Source of the DNA: Photobacterium indicum | GTDB taxonomy: Bacteria; Pseudomonadota; Gammaproteobacteria; Enterobacterales; Vibrionaceae | Length of the DNA: 64,000 nt | Assembly (NCBI RefSeq): GCF_003026215.1 | Contig: NZ_PYOC01000002.1 | Span: 558,001 to 622,000, forward strand | Direction of reading: 5' to 3' | Part shown: positions 40,912 through 49,975 of the stretch, in pieces | Layout: each line of letters begins with the position of its first letter | How positions within the stretch are numbered: the first letter of the stretch is position 1 | Position numbers and translations under genes: made by a program | The notes under the pieces: generated by a model | The model's database searches: none | What the model saw: the letters and a program-made list of their open reading frames with translations, nothing else | What the model was told of the DNA's origin: nothing

Positions 40912-41085
40912 CACAGTAGCGCTCCATAGTTAATGTAATTATATACTATGGCAGTGTTGCACCTATTCGATACAACCCCAGCAAGAACGTTCGATTAACG
41001 CCTTCTTACTTCGGCATTGGCTCCTTTCACAAGCAATCATAGGAATCACCCTCCAGCTTGTTACTTATAGACAATGCGCCTCTAC
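40912..41085 (-). ncRNA. Lysine riboswitch aptamer
   Basis: Reading the minus strand, the conserved blocks of the lysine (L-box) aptamer appear in order: AGAGGCGC at the 5' side, ATAAGTAAC, GGAGGGTGATT, TGTGAAAGGAGCC, AATGCCGAAGTAAG, GCTGGGGTTGTATCG, AACACTGCCATAGT, and the closing ACTATGGAGCGCTACTG. The terminal P1 helix and the five-way junction strings are all there. It begins some 270 bases upstream of the transporter ATG and ends about 100 bases before it. Lysine binding should lower expression. Confidence 0.94.
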
Positions 41086-41337
41086 CCTTAGTTAAGGAAT
41101 GGTTCATTCTACGGACTGACAATTCATTTGCAACAAGTTCTAGTGCATTTTTTAACAGAAATAGTGAATAATATTGCCAGCATGATGATTTTTTAACCAC
41201 CAAATCTGAATGCTTATCTTCTTTATTATGAAATCACACACATTAATAAATAGATATGAACTAAAAATGTATTATGGCTTTTCATCAAAATCTTCCATTA
41301 CATTTTTCAAAAATGAGAACATCTTTGAAAAATAATC

Positions 41338-41362
41338 ATTATTTAATTAGTAATTAAATAAT
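41338..41362. repeat. 25-base perfect palindrome upstream of hns
   Basis: ATTATTTAATTA-G-TAATTAAATAAT has twelve-base arms with one central base, about 100 bases before the hns ATG. It consists only of A and T apart from the centre. It may be a binding site for H-NS itself or another nucleoid protein, or a hairpin. Confidence 0.6.
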
Positions 41363-41397
41363 TTGTTTGGCACATTACATATAAAAGTATTACTATT

Positions 41398-41435
41398 GCT
41401 GTAAATTAACTTTGACTGCTATTATTATTTACAGC
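41398..41435 (+). promoter_or_regulatory. Inverted repeat over the likely hns promoter
   Basis: GCTGTAAAT (41398-41406) and ATTTACAGC (41427-41435) are perfect nine-base arms 20 bases apart. TTGACT at 41412-41417, a good -35 hexamer, lies between them. A dimeric regulator or an mRNA leader hairpin would both fit; hns is autoregulated in relatives. Confidence 0.4.
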
Positions 41436-41461
41436 TAGTTTAAAACTAACAGGAAATAAAA

Positions 41462-41857
41462 ATGTCTGACGTAATGAAAGTACTATTAAACCTACGTAGC
41501 CTTCGCGCACTTTCTCGTGAATATACAGTAGAACAACTACAAGAAGCTCTTGAAAAGCTACAAACTGTCGTTTCAGAACGTACAGAAGCTGAAGCTGAAG
41601 ATTTAGCGAAAGAAACTGAGCGTAAAGAAAAACTAGATCATTACCGTGAATTGCTAATGGCTGATGGTATCGACCCTGAAGAACTATTATCTAGCCTAGC
41701 TAAAGCACCTAAAGCGAAACGTGCTGCTCGCCCTGCTAAATATAAGTTCATCGATGAAAACGGTGAAGAGAAAACATGGACAGGTCAGGGCCGTACTCCA
41801 AGTGCACTTAAGAAAGCACTAGATGACGGTAAATCTTTAGAAGATTTCGAATTATAA
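41462..41857 (+). CDS. hns: H-NS family nucleoid protein
   Basis: Nucleoid-associated silencer that binds AT-rich DNA, 131 residues (E. coli 137). The N-terminal oligomerisation helices ([21 protein letters not shown], then a long coiled coil to about residue 65) are followed by a basic linker ([16 protein letters not shown]) and the DNA-binding domain with the hallmark [23 protein letters not shown] precedes the ATG. The 250 bases upstream are strongly AT-rich with palindromes. A good terminator follows. Confidence 0.95.
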   Translation: MSDVMKVLLNLRSLRALSREYTVEQLQEALEKLQTVVSERTEAEAEDLAKETERKEKLDHYRELLMADGIDPEELLSSLAKAPKAKRAARPAKYKFIDENGEEKTWTGQGRTPSALKKALDDGKSLEDFEL

Positions 41858-41879
41858 TTTAGCTGAATCTAAGCTGAAT

Positions 41880-41908
41880 AAAACCCAGTTAACACTGGGT
41901 TTTTTTAT
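41880..41908 (+). terminator. Terminator of hns
   Basis: AAACCCAG and CTGGGTTT around TTAACA, followed by TTTTTAT. Confidence 0.9.
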
Positions 41909-42277
41909 ACCTTGACCAAAAACACTGCACCATCAATATAAGTAATAAACATAACTCTTATTCTTACCATATACTATTTCGATACCCTTACCTATTAAAT
42001 TTATCGTATAAAAACACGTTCACAACCTAATGTAACCCAATGACTACCAAACCAACCGCCCCATAGTAAGTTACTGTTTTAAAGCAGTTAAATCCAAGCA
42101 CGATAGGGAATACATAAAGCTTTATCTATACTAATATTATAACAATATTCTTATTTATAGTTTCCTATCAAAGTCATTATCCCAATACAAAATAACAACA
42201 AAGATGTAATCTTCAGTTTCGATTGCATTACAAAATACGCGAGTAGGTTCTACCTATATAGTATTACGGTAATTCAA
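41909..42277. other. Gap without a gene after hns
   Basis: AT-rich, with no convincing open frame or ribosome-binding site. I see no tRNA, repeat family or strong hairpin in it. It lies between two genes that end here (hns and the transglycosylase), so its length is unusual for a convergent gap. Confidence 0.35.
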
Positions 42278-42309
42278 CACAAAAAAGCCAGACATTAATG
42301 TCTGGCTTT
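42278..42309 (-). terminator. Terminator of the lytic transglycosylase gene
   Basis: AAAGCCAGACATT and AATGTCTGGCTTT are perfect 13-base arms with no spacer. On the minus strand the palindrome is followed by TTTGTG, giving six T in a row. Confidence 0.85.
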
Positions 42310-42356
42310 GAAAAGCGATTATAAGTAAGAAATGAACCTAATACTTATAACGTCGA

Positions 42357-43328
42357 CTATCGAATTTTATCTGCTAGATGACTAACGGCCAAAGCAAAAT
42401 AATGCGATCGATTCCACTTTAACAATGTTTGGTAATTACCATAAACTAAATACGCTCGGCCATGATTATCATCTGGTTGAACCAACCAAGCATTAATTGC
42501 AACATCAGGTAATGACTCGCCATTAAGTTTGCGAACACCAATGCTCTGCCAATCAGCTAATGATTTAGCTTTTTCTTGTTCAACGCCTTTTAAGCCAGAG
42601 CTAATCGGAGAGACTAATTCAACTTGTCGTCCCCATGTATATTCATCATTCCATCCCGACATTTTCAAGTAATTGGCAGCGGAGGCAAAGACATCATCAA
42701 CATTTTGCCAAATATCAATCTTGCCATCATTATTTCCATCTACAGCATAAGTCAGGAAAGACGTCGGCATAAATTGTGGCTGCCCCATAGCACCAGCCCA
42801 AGAACCTTTCATATTCTCAGGTGCGATATGGCCTTCATTCAATATCTGTAATGCGGCCATAACTTGTTTACGGAAGAACGCTTCTCTACGCCCGTCATAA
42901 GCTAATGTAGAAAGTGCTTCAACAACATTATAATCCCCCATAAGACGACCAAAATTACTTTCGACCCCCCATAAGGCAACAATAAATCGAGGCTGAACGC
43001 CATATTCACGACCAATTCGGTCTAGGGCTGCTTTATGCTCGTTATATAAACGATTCGCTTGCTTTACCTTCCAATCAGGTACCGCACGAGGAATGTATTC
43101 ATCCAGCGTCAACTTTTTCTCAGGCTGATTTTTATCAGCCTTCACCGCACGTTCAGTATATTGAATATTGTCGAAAGCTGAATTGATAATCGACTCTGAA
43201 ATTCCATTACTACGAGCTTCAACTTTTAATCCACTCACATATTCATCAAAACCTTCATTAGCAGAAAAAGCTGATGAAGATATCCCTAATCCAATGACCA
43301 CCATGGCCGATATCAGTCGCTTGTGCAT
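42357..43328 (-). CDS. MltB-type lytic murein transglycosylase
   Basis: Periplasmic enzyme that cuts peptidoglycan glycan strands to leave 1,6-anhydro ends. It has 323 residues from the ATG at 43328, chosen over a GTG two codons earlier because AAGG lies five bases before the ATG. A cleavable signal peptide (MHKRLISAMVVIGLGISSS, cut near AFSA) is seen; there is no lipobox, so unlike E. coli MltB it is soluble. The catalytic Glu is in VALWGVESNFGRL (residue 123), with GAMGQPQFMPTSFLTYAVDG and DGNNDGKIDIW typical of the SLT_2 domain. It follows ycgL closely. Confidence 0.93.
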   Translation of the reverse strand: MHKRLISAMVVIGLGISSSAFSANEGFDEYVSGLKVEARSNGISESIINSAFDNIQYTERAVKADKNQPEKKLTLDEYIPRAVPDWKVKQANRLYNEHKAALDRIGREYGVQPRFIVALWGVESNFGRLMGDYNVVEALSTLAYDGRREAFFRKQVMAALQILNEGHIAPENMKGSWAGAMGQPQFMPTSFLTYAVDGNNDGKIDIWQNVDDVFASAANYLKMSGWNDEYTWGRQVELVSPISSGLKGVEQEKAKSLADWQSIGVRKLNGESLPDVAINAWLVQPDDNHGRAYLVYGNYQTLLKWNRSHYFALAVSHLADKIR

Positions 43329-43336
43329 ATTCACCT

Positions 43337-43615
43337 TTACGAAGTTTGTGAGGCTTTCTCTGCCTTATATTGATGTAATAAATTGGTTATTGGGGGTGGT
43401 ACTTGTAAGTAATAACCGACAGTAGCAAGTGATTCCTTCACTTTTTCTACATCAGCCGATACCAGCTTACGGCCTTCAAGCTTTAACACCATAACAAACT
43501 GTGGCGCTCCAAAGGTTCCCATTAAACTATCAGGCACATCTGAAAAGTCGTCTTTTTTATTAATATATAAGTACGTATTTTCTTTTTTTGAACTTTTATA
43601 AATTGAACACAACAT
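43337..43615 (-). CDS. ycgL: YcgL-family protein
   Basis: A 92-residue protein of the YcgL domain family, function unknown. The ATG at 43615 gives [20 protein letters not shown], which aligns with E. coli YcgL (MFCVIYRSSKRDQTYLYVEK); the 14 codons of open frame before it are not part of the family. The [17 protein letters not shown] end is also conserved. It ends eight bases before the transglycosylase start and is divergent from minCDE, as in E. coli, where ycgL neighbours minC. Confidence 0.92.
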   Translation of the reverse strand: MLCSIYKSSKKENTYLYINKKDDFSDVPDSLMGTFGAPQFVMVLKLEGRKLVSADVEKVKESLATVGYYLQVPPPITNLLHQYKAEKASQTS

Positions 43616-43831
43616 CAAAAATCGCCTGTTTGTTAAAGCTTCACTCAATTCGGACAACTATTTTGCTTAATCATTCCATGAAATACCGATTTGATAAGGT
43701 ACTGGATGAGAAGCTTGTCTGAATTTCCAACGCTAAGGCAAGGATAGCTTGCCGATATACCTATAGGAATATACCATGCAAGTACCTTTGTGATAACGTA
43801 TCTAATTGGCTAATTCAGTTTAAGTCATATA

Positions 43832-44500
43832 ATGAACATGACCAAAATGGCAGAATTAAAAGGGAGCTCCTTTACGCTCTCCGCCCTACACTTAGTTGAT
43901 GGGGATATAAAAAAGGCGACTGATTACTTAAAAGAAAAAGTAAATCAGGCACCTAACTTCTTTGCGTCTGCACCAGTTGTAATCGATATAACCCAAGCAG
44001 GACGTGAAATTAATTTTAAGCAGTTAAAAGAAGATGTAAAAGATGCAGGAATGATTCCTGTTGGGGTTAGTGGTTGTAAAGACGCTCGCATGCAAAATGA
44101 AGCAAAATCAGCAGGCTTTGCTATTATGAATGCTGCAAAACAGGCTAAGGATATGCCTGTTGCTATTGAACCAACGCGAATTATCCGTACCCCGGTACGT
44201 TCTGGACAACAAATATATGCGAAAAATTGTGACCTTGTTGTTATGAGCCATGTCAGCGCTGGTGCTGAAATTATTGCAGATGGTTGTATTCATGTTTATG
44301 GCAACCTACGAGGCCGTGCAATTGCAGGCGCTAGTGGCCAGCATCAAGCGCAAATTTTTTGTCAGAACATACAATCTGAATTGATTTCTATTGCTGGTAA
44401 CTACTGGCTTAGTGATAAAATCAAGGAAGAGTTCTGGGGTAAAGGTGTCGTTATCTCACTTGCGGAAAATAATTTAAACATAGAGCATTTAACTCTATAA
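43832..44500 (+). CDS. minC: MinC, septum-site inhibitor
   Basis: Inhibits FtsZ polymerisation away from midcell, with MinD at the membrane. It has 222 residues (E. coli 231). The N-terminal FtsZ-antagonist domain begins ELKGSSFTLSALHL and contains VGVSGCKD. The C-terminal beta-helical domain has PVRSGQQIYAKNCDLVVMS, HVSAGAEIIADGCIHVYG and RGRAIAGASG. The linker is shorter than in E. coli. Three in-frame ATG codons lie within the first six codons; the Shine-Dalgarno is weak for all, so the exact start is open. Confidence 0.95.
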   Translation: MNMTKMAELKGSSFTLSALHLVDGDIKKATDYLKEKVNQAPNFFASAPVVIDITQAGREINFKQLKEDVKDAGMIPVGVSGCKDARMQNEAKSAGFAIMNAAKQAKDMPVAIEPTRIIRTPVRSGQQIYAKNCDLVVMSHVSAGAEIIADGCIHVYGNLRGRAIAGASGQHQAQIFCQNIQSELISIAGNYWLSDKIKEEFWGKGVVISLAENNLNIEHLTL

Positions 44501-44522
44501 CGTTTGATAAGGAATTTAATAG

Positions 44523-45335
44523 ATGGCGCGTGTTATCGTTGTTACCTCAGGCAAAGGTGGTGTTGGTAAAACCACATCCAGTGCGGCAATCGCATGCGGT
44601 TTAGCCTTAGCTGGGAAAAAAACGGCAGTAATCGATTTTGATATAGGTTTACGTAATCTTGATTTAATCATGGGTTGCGAGCGCCGTGTTGTATATGATT
44701 TTGTCAATGTCATAAATGGCGAAGCTAGCCTGAATCAAGCTCTAATAAAAGACAAACGTGTTGATAACCTTTTTGTGCTTCCGGCCTCTCAAACACGAGA
44801 TAAAGATGCGCTAACAAAAGATGGTGTAGCACGCATTCTACATGATCTTGGTGAAATGGGTTTTGAGTTCGTTATTTGTGATTCACCAGCAGGTATCGAG
44901 ACAGGCGCCTTAATGGCGTTGTATTTTGCCGATGAAGCCATAGTAACAACGAACCCTGAAGTATCTTCAGTTCGCGACTCAGACCGTATTTTAGGTATTC
45001 TAGATTCGAAGTCTCGCCGAGCAGAGCAAGCTGAAGAGCCAGTTAAGCAACACTTGCTGTTGACACGTTACAACCCAGCGCGCGTTGCTAGCGGCGATAT
45101 GCTGAGTGTTCAAGATGTCGAAGACATTCTGCACATTCCACTTTTAGGTGTTATCCCTGAAAGCCAAGCAGTACTCAACGCATCAAACAAAGGTGAACCC
45201 GTTATCTTTGATACAGAATCTGATGCTGGATTGGCATATGGTGATACCATTGCACGTTTACTGGGTGAAGAGCGCCCATTCCGTTTCTTAGAGGAAGAGA
45301 AAAAAGGCTTCCTTAAACGCTTATTTGGAGGCTAA
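44523..45335 (+). CDS. minD: MinD, septum-site ATPase
   Basis: Membrane-associated ATPase that recruits MinC and oscillates with MinE. It has 270 residues, as in E. coli. The deviant Walker A is SGKGGVGKTT with the signature Lys at 11 and K16, the switch regions are FDIGLRNLDLIMG and CDSPAGIETGAL, and the C-terminal amphipathic membrane helix is KGFLKRLFGG. AAGGAA precedes the ATG. Six bases separate it from minE. Confidence 0.98.
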   Translation: MARVIVVTSGKGGVGKTTSSAAIACGLALAGKKTAVIDFDIGLRNLDLIMGCERRVVYDFVNVINGEASLNQALIKDKRVDNLFVLPASQTRDKDALTKDGVARILHDLGEMGFEFVICDSPAGIETGALMALYFADEAIVTTNPEVSSVRDSDRILGILDSKSRRAEQAEEPVKQHLLLTRYNPARVASGDMLSVQDVEDILHIPLLGVIPESQAVLNASNKGEPVIFDTESDAGLAYGDTIARLLGEERPFRFLEEEKKGFLKRLFGG

Positions 45336-45341
45336 TTTATT

Positions 45342-45602
45342 ATGGCTTTGCTAGAGTTCTTCCGTCCAAAGAAAGCGACTACGGCAAGTGTAGCGAAAGA
45401 AAGGCTACAAATTATTGTTGCTGAACGTCGCTCTGCGGGTCAAGGCGCTCCCTCTTACTTACCTCAACTGAAGCTTGATCTTCTAGAGGTTATTAGAAAA
45501 TACGTACATATCAATCCAGATCAAGTGAGTGTCAATCTCGATCAAAAAGACGAAGATCTGTCTGTTCTTGAACTGAACGTTACGTTGCCTGAAGATAAAT
45601 AA
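45342..45602 (+). CDS. minE: MinE, topological specificity factor
   Basis: Drives MinCD oscillation by stimulating the MinD ATPase. It has 86 residues (E. coli 88). The N-terminal membrane-targeting and MinD-binding part ([20 protein letters not shown], then [10 protein letters not shown]) is followed by the dimerisation domain ([17 protein letters not shown]). GGAGG, inside the minD end, precedes it. A strong terminator follows. Confidence 0.97.
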   Translation: MALLEFFRPKKATTASVAKERLQIIVAERRSAGQGAPSYLPQLKLDLLEVIRKYVHINPDQVSVNLDQKDEDLSVLELNVTLPEDK

Positions 45603-45608
45603 TAAGAT

Positions 45609-45638
45609 GCCCTGAAAGATACTTTCAGGGCTTTTTTT
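45609..45638 (+). terminator. Terminator of minCDE
   Basis: GCCCTGAAAG and CTTTCAGGGC around ATA, followed by TTTTTTT. Confidence 0.92.
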
Positions 45639-45659
45639 AACCAAAACAAAACGTACTGT

Positions 45660-46784
45660 CTATTTCTTATTCAGTAATGGTAAGACGTGCTCTTCAAACA
45701 ATGGTTTACGCCATGTTTTTAGCATATCAGGCAACTTATCGTCTGATTTCTGGTATTTCCACGCCCATGAAATTAGCTGATTTATCTGCTTTTTAGATGC
45801 TAGGAACTCAGGTGCAAGACCAGTTTCTACCTCGACTTTAGTGACCACATCTTTGATATGTTTCACCACCTGCTTATAACCAGATAGATCGACCAAGCGG
45901 ATAATTTTTTCTGGGTACTGTTCAGCTGGAATATCTTCTACATCCTGAACAATCCTTAAAAGTCGATTACCATGGCGTTGAACTTCCATACTCTCGAAAC
46001 CTTCAGTCGACATCACCGATTTTGACTTAATATTATATTTAGCCAACTTCCAGATATGTAATTCTTTCACCACGAAGTTCAATGCGATGTCACGCTTGCG
46101 AGCTTCTAAAATTCGCCATTTCGCAGCATGCTGTAATACTGCTAATTGTTTAGGGTTTAGCTGCCAAGCATTTTTCACTAAACGATATGCTTTATCTAAA
46201 TCAATCCCTTTCGTACGCTTCTGCATCAAAGCTGCACATTCTAATTCTAATGCTTCCATCCAGCCTTTCGCTTTTACTTTTTCAAGTAACGTTTCATACA
46301 AAGGCAGTAAATAAAAGACATCTGCAGCGGCATAGTCGAGTTGCTTTTCTGTAAGTGGGCGGGCTAACCAGTTAGTACGTGCTTCGCCTTTTTCTAGATC
46401 AACACCAACATATTCACTGACTAAAGAGCCAAAACCTGCTGAAACACCATGGCCTAAGAATGCCGCCATTAATTGTGTATCGATCATTGGTGTTGGTAAG
46501 CAGCCTGCATGATGCTGGAATACTTCCAAATCTTCACCACAAGCATGAAGTACTTTTATAACAGATTGATCACGCAGTAAATCCCAAAACGGTGTTAAGT
46601 CTTCTATTTCAATAGGATCAATCAATACAAGATTATCACCATCAAACATTTGAATAAGACCCAGCTTAGGATAAAGCGTGCGAGTACGTACAAACTCGGT
46701 ATCAAGCATAACTACCGAATGTGTGCGGGCATGATCACAGATTGTGTCTAAACGTTGAGTTGTCGTTATTATTTCAAAATTCAC
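45660..46784 (-). CDS. rnd: RNase D (GTG start)
   Basis: 3'-to-5' exoribonuclease that trims tRNA and other small RNA ends. It has 374 residues (E. coli 375). The DEDD residues lie in VVMLDTEFVRT, VLHACGEDLEVF, PMIDTQLMAAF and YAAADVFYLLPLY, and two HRDC domains follow (about 210-290 and 310-374). The start is GTG with AAGG six bases before it. The position between fadD and minCDE joins two neighbourhoods that are apart in E. coli (rnd-fadD and minCDE). Confidence 0.97.
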   Translation of the reverse strand: MNFEIITTTQRLDTICDHARTHSVVMLDTEFVRTRTLYPKLGLIQMFDGDNLVLIDPIEIEDLTPFWDLLRDQSVIKVLHACGEDLEVFQHHAGCLPTPMIDTQLMAAFLGHGVSAGFGSLVSEYVGVDLEKGEARTNWLARPLTEKQLDYAAADVFYLLPLYETLLEKVKAKGWMEALELECAALMQKRTKGIDLDKAYRLVKNAWQLNPKQLAVLQHAAKWRILEARKRDIALNFVVKELHIWKLAKYNIKSKSVMSTEGFESMEVQRHGNRLLRIVQDVEDIPAEQYPEKIIRLVDLSGYKQVVKHIKDVVTKVEVETGLAPEFLASKKQINQLISWAWKYQKSDDKLPDMLKTWRKPLFEEHVLPLLNKK

Positions 46785-47051
46785 AGCAAACCTTATTTAG
46801 CTGGCAGTCATATCTACTCATTCATTATCACAAATGAATCACGATATTCAGTCATGTTATGCCCACAGCTATTTCGTACAAGAGCGAAAAATAGAAGTGA
46901 TATTAATAGCCATATAAAAAAGAGCTATTCACTACGATTTAATCGCTACTATACGAAATAGCAATGAGCCAACACCCAATGATATGGATAATTTACTATT
47001 AAGCGCCTTAACGAATTAAGACTATAGTAACTGGGTATAACAATCATCATC
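46785..47051. other. Gap between rnd and the fadD terminator
   Basis: No gene is seen. It is AT-rich and should hold the rnd promoter. A short open frame on the plus strand overlapping the rnd start has no ribosome-binding site and was discounted. Confidence 0.35.
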
Positions 47052-47087
47052 TCAAATAAAAAGTGCCGACTATAATAGCCAGCACTT
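47052..47087 (-). terminator. Likely terminator of fadD
   Basis: AAGTGC (47061-47066) pairs with GCACTT (47082-47087), with further inner pairing (CTAT/ATAG) broken by two mismatches. On the minus strand it is followed by TTTTTATTT. It lies about 110 bases past the fadD stop. Confidence 0.6.
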
Positions 47088-47124
47088 AATTGTAACCTTT
47101 TTTGCCTCTTGCGTATTTCGATTT

Positions 47125-47196
47125 TTAACGGCCAAATACATTATCAGAAACAAGGGCCCCATCAAAAACAGAGGCTTCATCAGAAACAAAAGCTTC
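47125..47196 (-). repeat. Three 18-base tandem repeats after fadD, coding-like in a shifted frame
   Basis: Three imperfect 18-base units occupy 47143-47160, 47161-47178 and 47179-47196. Read on the minus strand in the frame one base past the fadD stop, they give EAFVSD, EASVFD and GALVSD, followed by NVFGR and a TAA at 47125-47127. There is no start codon of its own. This looks like a former or alternative C-terminal tail of FadD, now cut off by a frameshift at the stop. Confidence 0.7.
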
Positions 47197-47197
47197 G

Positions 47198-48889
47198 TTA
47201 TGCATCTTGAGATTTTGCTGCATTTTCCGATTCTTCACGCAAAGCACGACGTAAAATTTTACCTACGTTAGTCTTTGGTAACTCTTCTCGGAACTCAACA
47301 ATTTTAGGGATTTTATACCCTGTCAAATGCTCACGACAATGCATTAAAAGCTCATCACGTGTTAGGCTCGAATCACGAGGAACAACGCACACTTTCACAA
47401 TTTCGCCTGACACTTCGTGTTCTTGGCCGATTGCTGCGACTTCAAGTACTTTAGGGTGAAGCGCTATAACATCTTCAATTTCATTCGGATAAACATTAAA
47501 TCCAGAAACAAGAATCATGTCTTTTTTACGATCGACAATATGCAGGAAACCTTCATCATCAAACCGAACAACATCACCAGTTGAAAGCCAACCATCATCA
47601 GTCAAGACTTCTTTCGTCGCCTCAGGGCGTTGCCAGTAACCTTTCATCACCTGAGGGCCACGTACCTGTAGTTCACCCGTTTGATCATTCGGAAGTACAT
47701 TTCCTTCGTCGTCGACAATACGTACATCCGTTGAGGGTACAGGTAAGCCAATAGAGCCATTATAGTCAACCAGATTATGAGGGTAAGCTGCCACCAGTGG
47801 TGCACATTCTGTTAAACCATAACCTTCAAGCAAATACGTTTTTGTAGTGTCTTTCCACTTTTCAGCAACAGCACGCTGAACAGCCATGCCACCACCAACA
47901 GATAAACGCAAATTACTGAAGTCTAACTCATGGAAATCTTCATTATTCAATAATGCGTTAAACAACGTATTCACGCCGGTAATCGCTGTAAATTGATAAC
48001 GTTGCAGTTCTTTAACAAACGTCGGGATATCTCGTGGGTTAGTAATCAATAAGTTCTGACCACCAATTTCAATAAATAGTAAGCAGTTAACCGTCAGAGC
48101 AAACACGTGATACAAAGGCAGTGCCGTAACAATTAACTCTCGACTATCGGTTAATACTGGTCCGTAAGCACCTTTCGCTTGCATCACGTTAGCCAACATA
48201 TTGCGATGAGTCAGAGTGGCTCCCTTTGCTACGCCTGTCGTACCGCCAGTGTATTGAAGGAATGCGGTATCTTCGCCTGATAAGAAGGGTTTGACGTACT
48301 GCATACGACGACCTTTCTTTAAGGCTGCACGCATTGATGTAGCATGTGGAAGATGATACTTAGGCACCATCTTTTTCACATACTTAACAACGAAATTAAC
48401 CAATGTACCTTTCGGGCGAGAAAGCTGATCACCAAGGCTGGTTAAAATAACATGGTTTACACATGTCTTTTTGACCACATTTTCTAAGGTGTGTGCAAAG
48501 TTAGAAACGATCACAATTGCTTTCGCGCCTGAATCGTTAAGTTGATGTTCTAATTCTCGGGGTGTGTAAAGTGGGTTAACATTAACAACGACACAACCAG
48601 CACGAAGAATACCGAATAAAGCAATTGGATACTGCAACAAGTTAGGCATCATTACCGCTACACGGTCGCCTTTCTTTAGTTTCAGGTCATTTTGCAAATA
48701 AGCAGCAAAAGCACGGCTGCGCTCTTCCAACTTACGGAAAGTCATTACCTGGCCCATATTAATAAATGCTGTTTGATCTGCAAACTTGTGTACAGATTGC
48801 TCAAACATTTCAACCAGTGACGGGTATGCATCCGGGTTAATTTCAGCCGGTACATCTTCCGGATAGCGGTTAAGCCAAACCTTATCCAA
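47198..48889 (-). CDS. fadD: FadD, long-chain acyl-CoA synthetase (TTG start)
   Basis: Inner-membrane-associated ligase that activates long-chain fatty acids with ATP and CoA for beta-oxidation. It has 563 residues (E. coli 561). The start is TTG, with AAGGAG seven bases upstream, and the reading [20 protein letters not shown] aligns with E. coli, whose fadD also starts with TTG. The AMP-binding P-loop is [13 protein letters not shown], with [12 protein letters not shown] and the fatty-acid signature [27 protein letters not shown] segment following. The C-terminal Lys is in [14 protein letters not shown] FadR-like site lies upstream, and repeats follow the stop. Confidence 0.97.
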   Translation of the reverse strand: MDKVWLNRYPEDVPAEINPDAYPSLVEMFEQSVHKFADQTAFINMGQVMTFRKLEERSRAFAAYLQNDLKLKKGDRVAVMMPNLLQYPIALFGILRAGCVVVNVNPLYTPRELEHQLNDSGAKAIVIVSNFAHTLENVVKKTCVNHVILTSLGDQLSRPKGTLVNFVVKYVKKMVPKYHLPHATSMRAALKKGRRMQYVKPFLSGEDTAFLQYTGGTTGVAKGATLTHRNMLANVMQAKGAYGPVLTDSRELIVTALPLYHVFALTVNCLLFIEIGGQNLLITNPRDIPTFVKELQRYQFTAITGVNTLFNALLNNEDFHELDFSNLRLSVGGGMAVQRAVAEKWKDTTKTYLLEGYGLTECAPLVAAYPHNLVDYNGSIGLPVPSTDVRIVDDEGNVLPNDQTGELQVRGPQVMKGYWQRPEATKEVLTDDGWLSTGDVVRFDDEGFLHIVDRKKDMILVSGFNVYPNEIEDVIALHPKVLEVAAIGQEHEVSGEIVKVCVVPRDSSLTRDELLMHCREHLTGYKIPKIVEFREELPKTNVGKILRRALREESENAAKSQDA

Positions 48890-49003
48890 TTGTATTCTCC
48901 TTCTTTTCTATGGCATTTCGCCACTAACTCTGCTGTATGAGCACATTAAACAATTGTTTACGCTCAGTATTACAGCACAACCAACAAATAATTAATTAAC
49001 ATA

Positions 49004-49020
49004 AACTGATTAGACCAGCC
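49004..49020 (-). promoter_or_regulatory. FadR-like operator upstream of fadD
   Basis: AACTGATTAGACCAGCC matches 13 of 16 defined positions of the FadR consensus AACTGGTCNGACCAGTT. It lies about 115 bases before the fadD TTG. FadR repression of fadD is well known in relatives. Confidence 0.55.
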
Positions 49021-49041
49021 ATGTGACGTTTGAAGTCAACA

Positions 49042-49941
49042 TCAAAAACCTTGCGTAAAGGTCAAAATATAACGGTATACATCATTTGGGCTGTCGATAT
49101 GACAATGATGACCACCCGTCACTTTCACCTGCTTAAGCTGCTGAAACCAAGTTCTTTCTGGTTTTTTTCGTTGTAATTGTTGAAAACCATTATGACCAAC
49201 AATTGATAAAGCTGGGCATTGAATCTGCGACATTAATGCTTGTGCATGCTCTTCAGCCATTCGATACAGTGAATCACACCGCAATCGCTCATCATGACGC
49301 CAATACCAATGCTTACCATCGGTTTCTGTTCCTCGTTTCACTAACGGATACAGATCAGATTTTGATAGCTTGTTAACAACACTTCGTAAATTCAACGCCT
49401 CTTCAAAGGACGCCATTTTTCGTTTGGGACGCGTAGCATTTCGTTGACGATAACGTTGACGGCTCGTAATGCCTTGCTTTAATCGTAAAGCGGCATTGTC
49501 TGTTATTTCATAAAGTGGTGTTAAACCTTCGATTAACACAATACCTTGCACTTTTTCAGGAAACGCAGCAGCATAACAACCCGCGACAATAGCCCCTAAA
49601 GAATGCCCAACCAAATAAAGATTTTGCACTGACAGAAGCTCAACAATCTGATGCAAATCATCAATATAATCAACAAAGTGATAATAGTTATCGCTATGAC
49701 GATGTTCAGATAAGCCATGCCCTGGCCAATCAAGCGCCACAACATGATAGTGTTTAATTAAATCTGTAAATAGCACGTCAAAACTGGCTGCATTGTCTTG
49801 CCAACCATGCAGCATTAATAACGTTGGTTTCTCTGTACCGTTATTTTTTTCTATCGGTACTGATAAGCTATTATTGCTGTTTTTAAATGAACAAAGCCCA
49901 GCCAACTGTTTTTCAGCTAGCTGAATAAAAATATTGTGCAT
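49042..49941 (-). CDS. Alpha/beta hydrolase
   Basis: A 299-residue alpha/beta-hydrolase-fold protein from the ATG at 49941; a TTG directly before it is an alternative start. The oxyanion region is MLHGWQDNAASFD, the nucleophile elbow is LVGHSLGAIVAG (Ser), an Asp-containing strand lies near LSIVGHNGF, and the catalytic His is in VTGGHHCHID. The cap region (about 150-215) is very basic (SRQRYRQRNATRPKRK). Substrate unknown. It lies between the Slp-family lipoprotein gene and fadD, both on the same strand, so a link to lipid or ester metabolism is possible but unproven. Confidence 0.85.
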   Translation of the reverse strand: MHNIFIQLAEKQLAGLCSFKNSNNSLSVPIEKNNGTEKPTLLMLHGWQDNAASFDVLFTDLIKHYHVVALDWPGHGLSEHRHSDNYYHFVDYIDDLHQIVELLSVQNLYLVGHSLGAIVAGCYAAAFPEKVQGIVLIEGLTPLYEITDNAALRLKQGITSRQRYRQRNATRPKRKMASFEEALNLRSVVNKLSKSDLYPLVKRGTETDGKHWYWRHDERLRCDSLYRMAEEHAQALMSQIQCPALSIVGHNGFQQLQRKKPERTWFQQLKQVKVTGGHHCHIDSPNDVYRYILTFTQGF

Positions 49942-49975
49942 CAAGTTTAAGTCTCTAATGACTGATGATATCCGG

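Noticed and set aside
47125..47196. The 18-base repeats as a CRISPR or REP element
   Set aside because: Units are adjacent with no spacers, are triplet-periodic, and read as a hexapeptide; only three copies exist.
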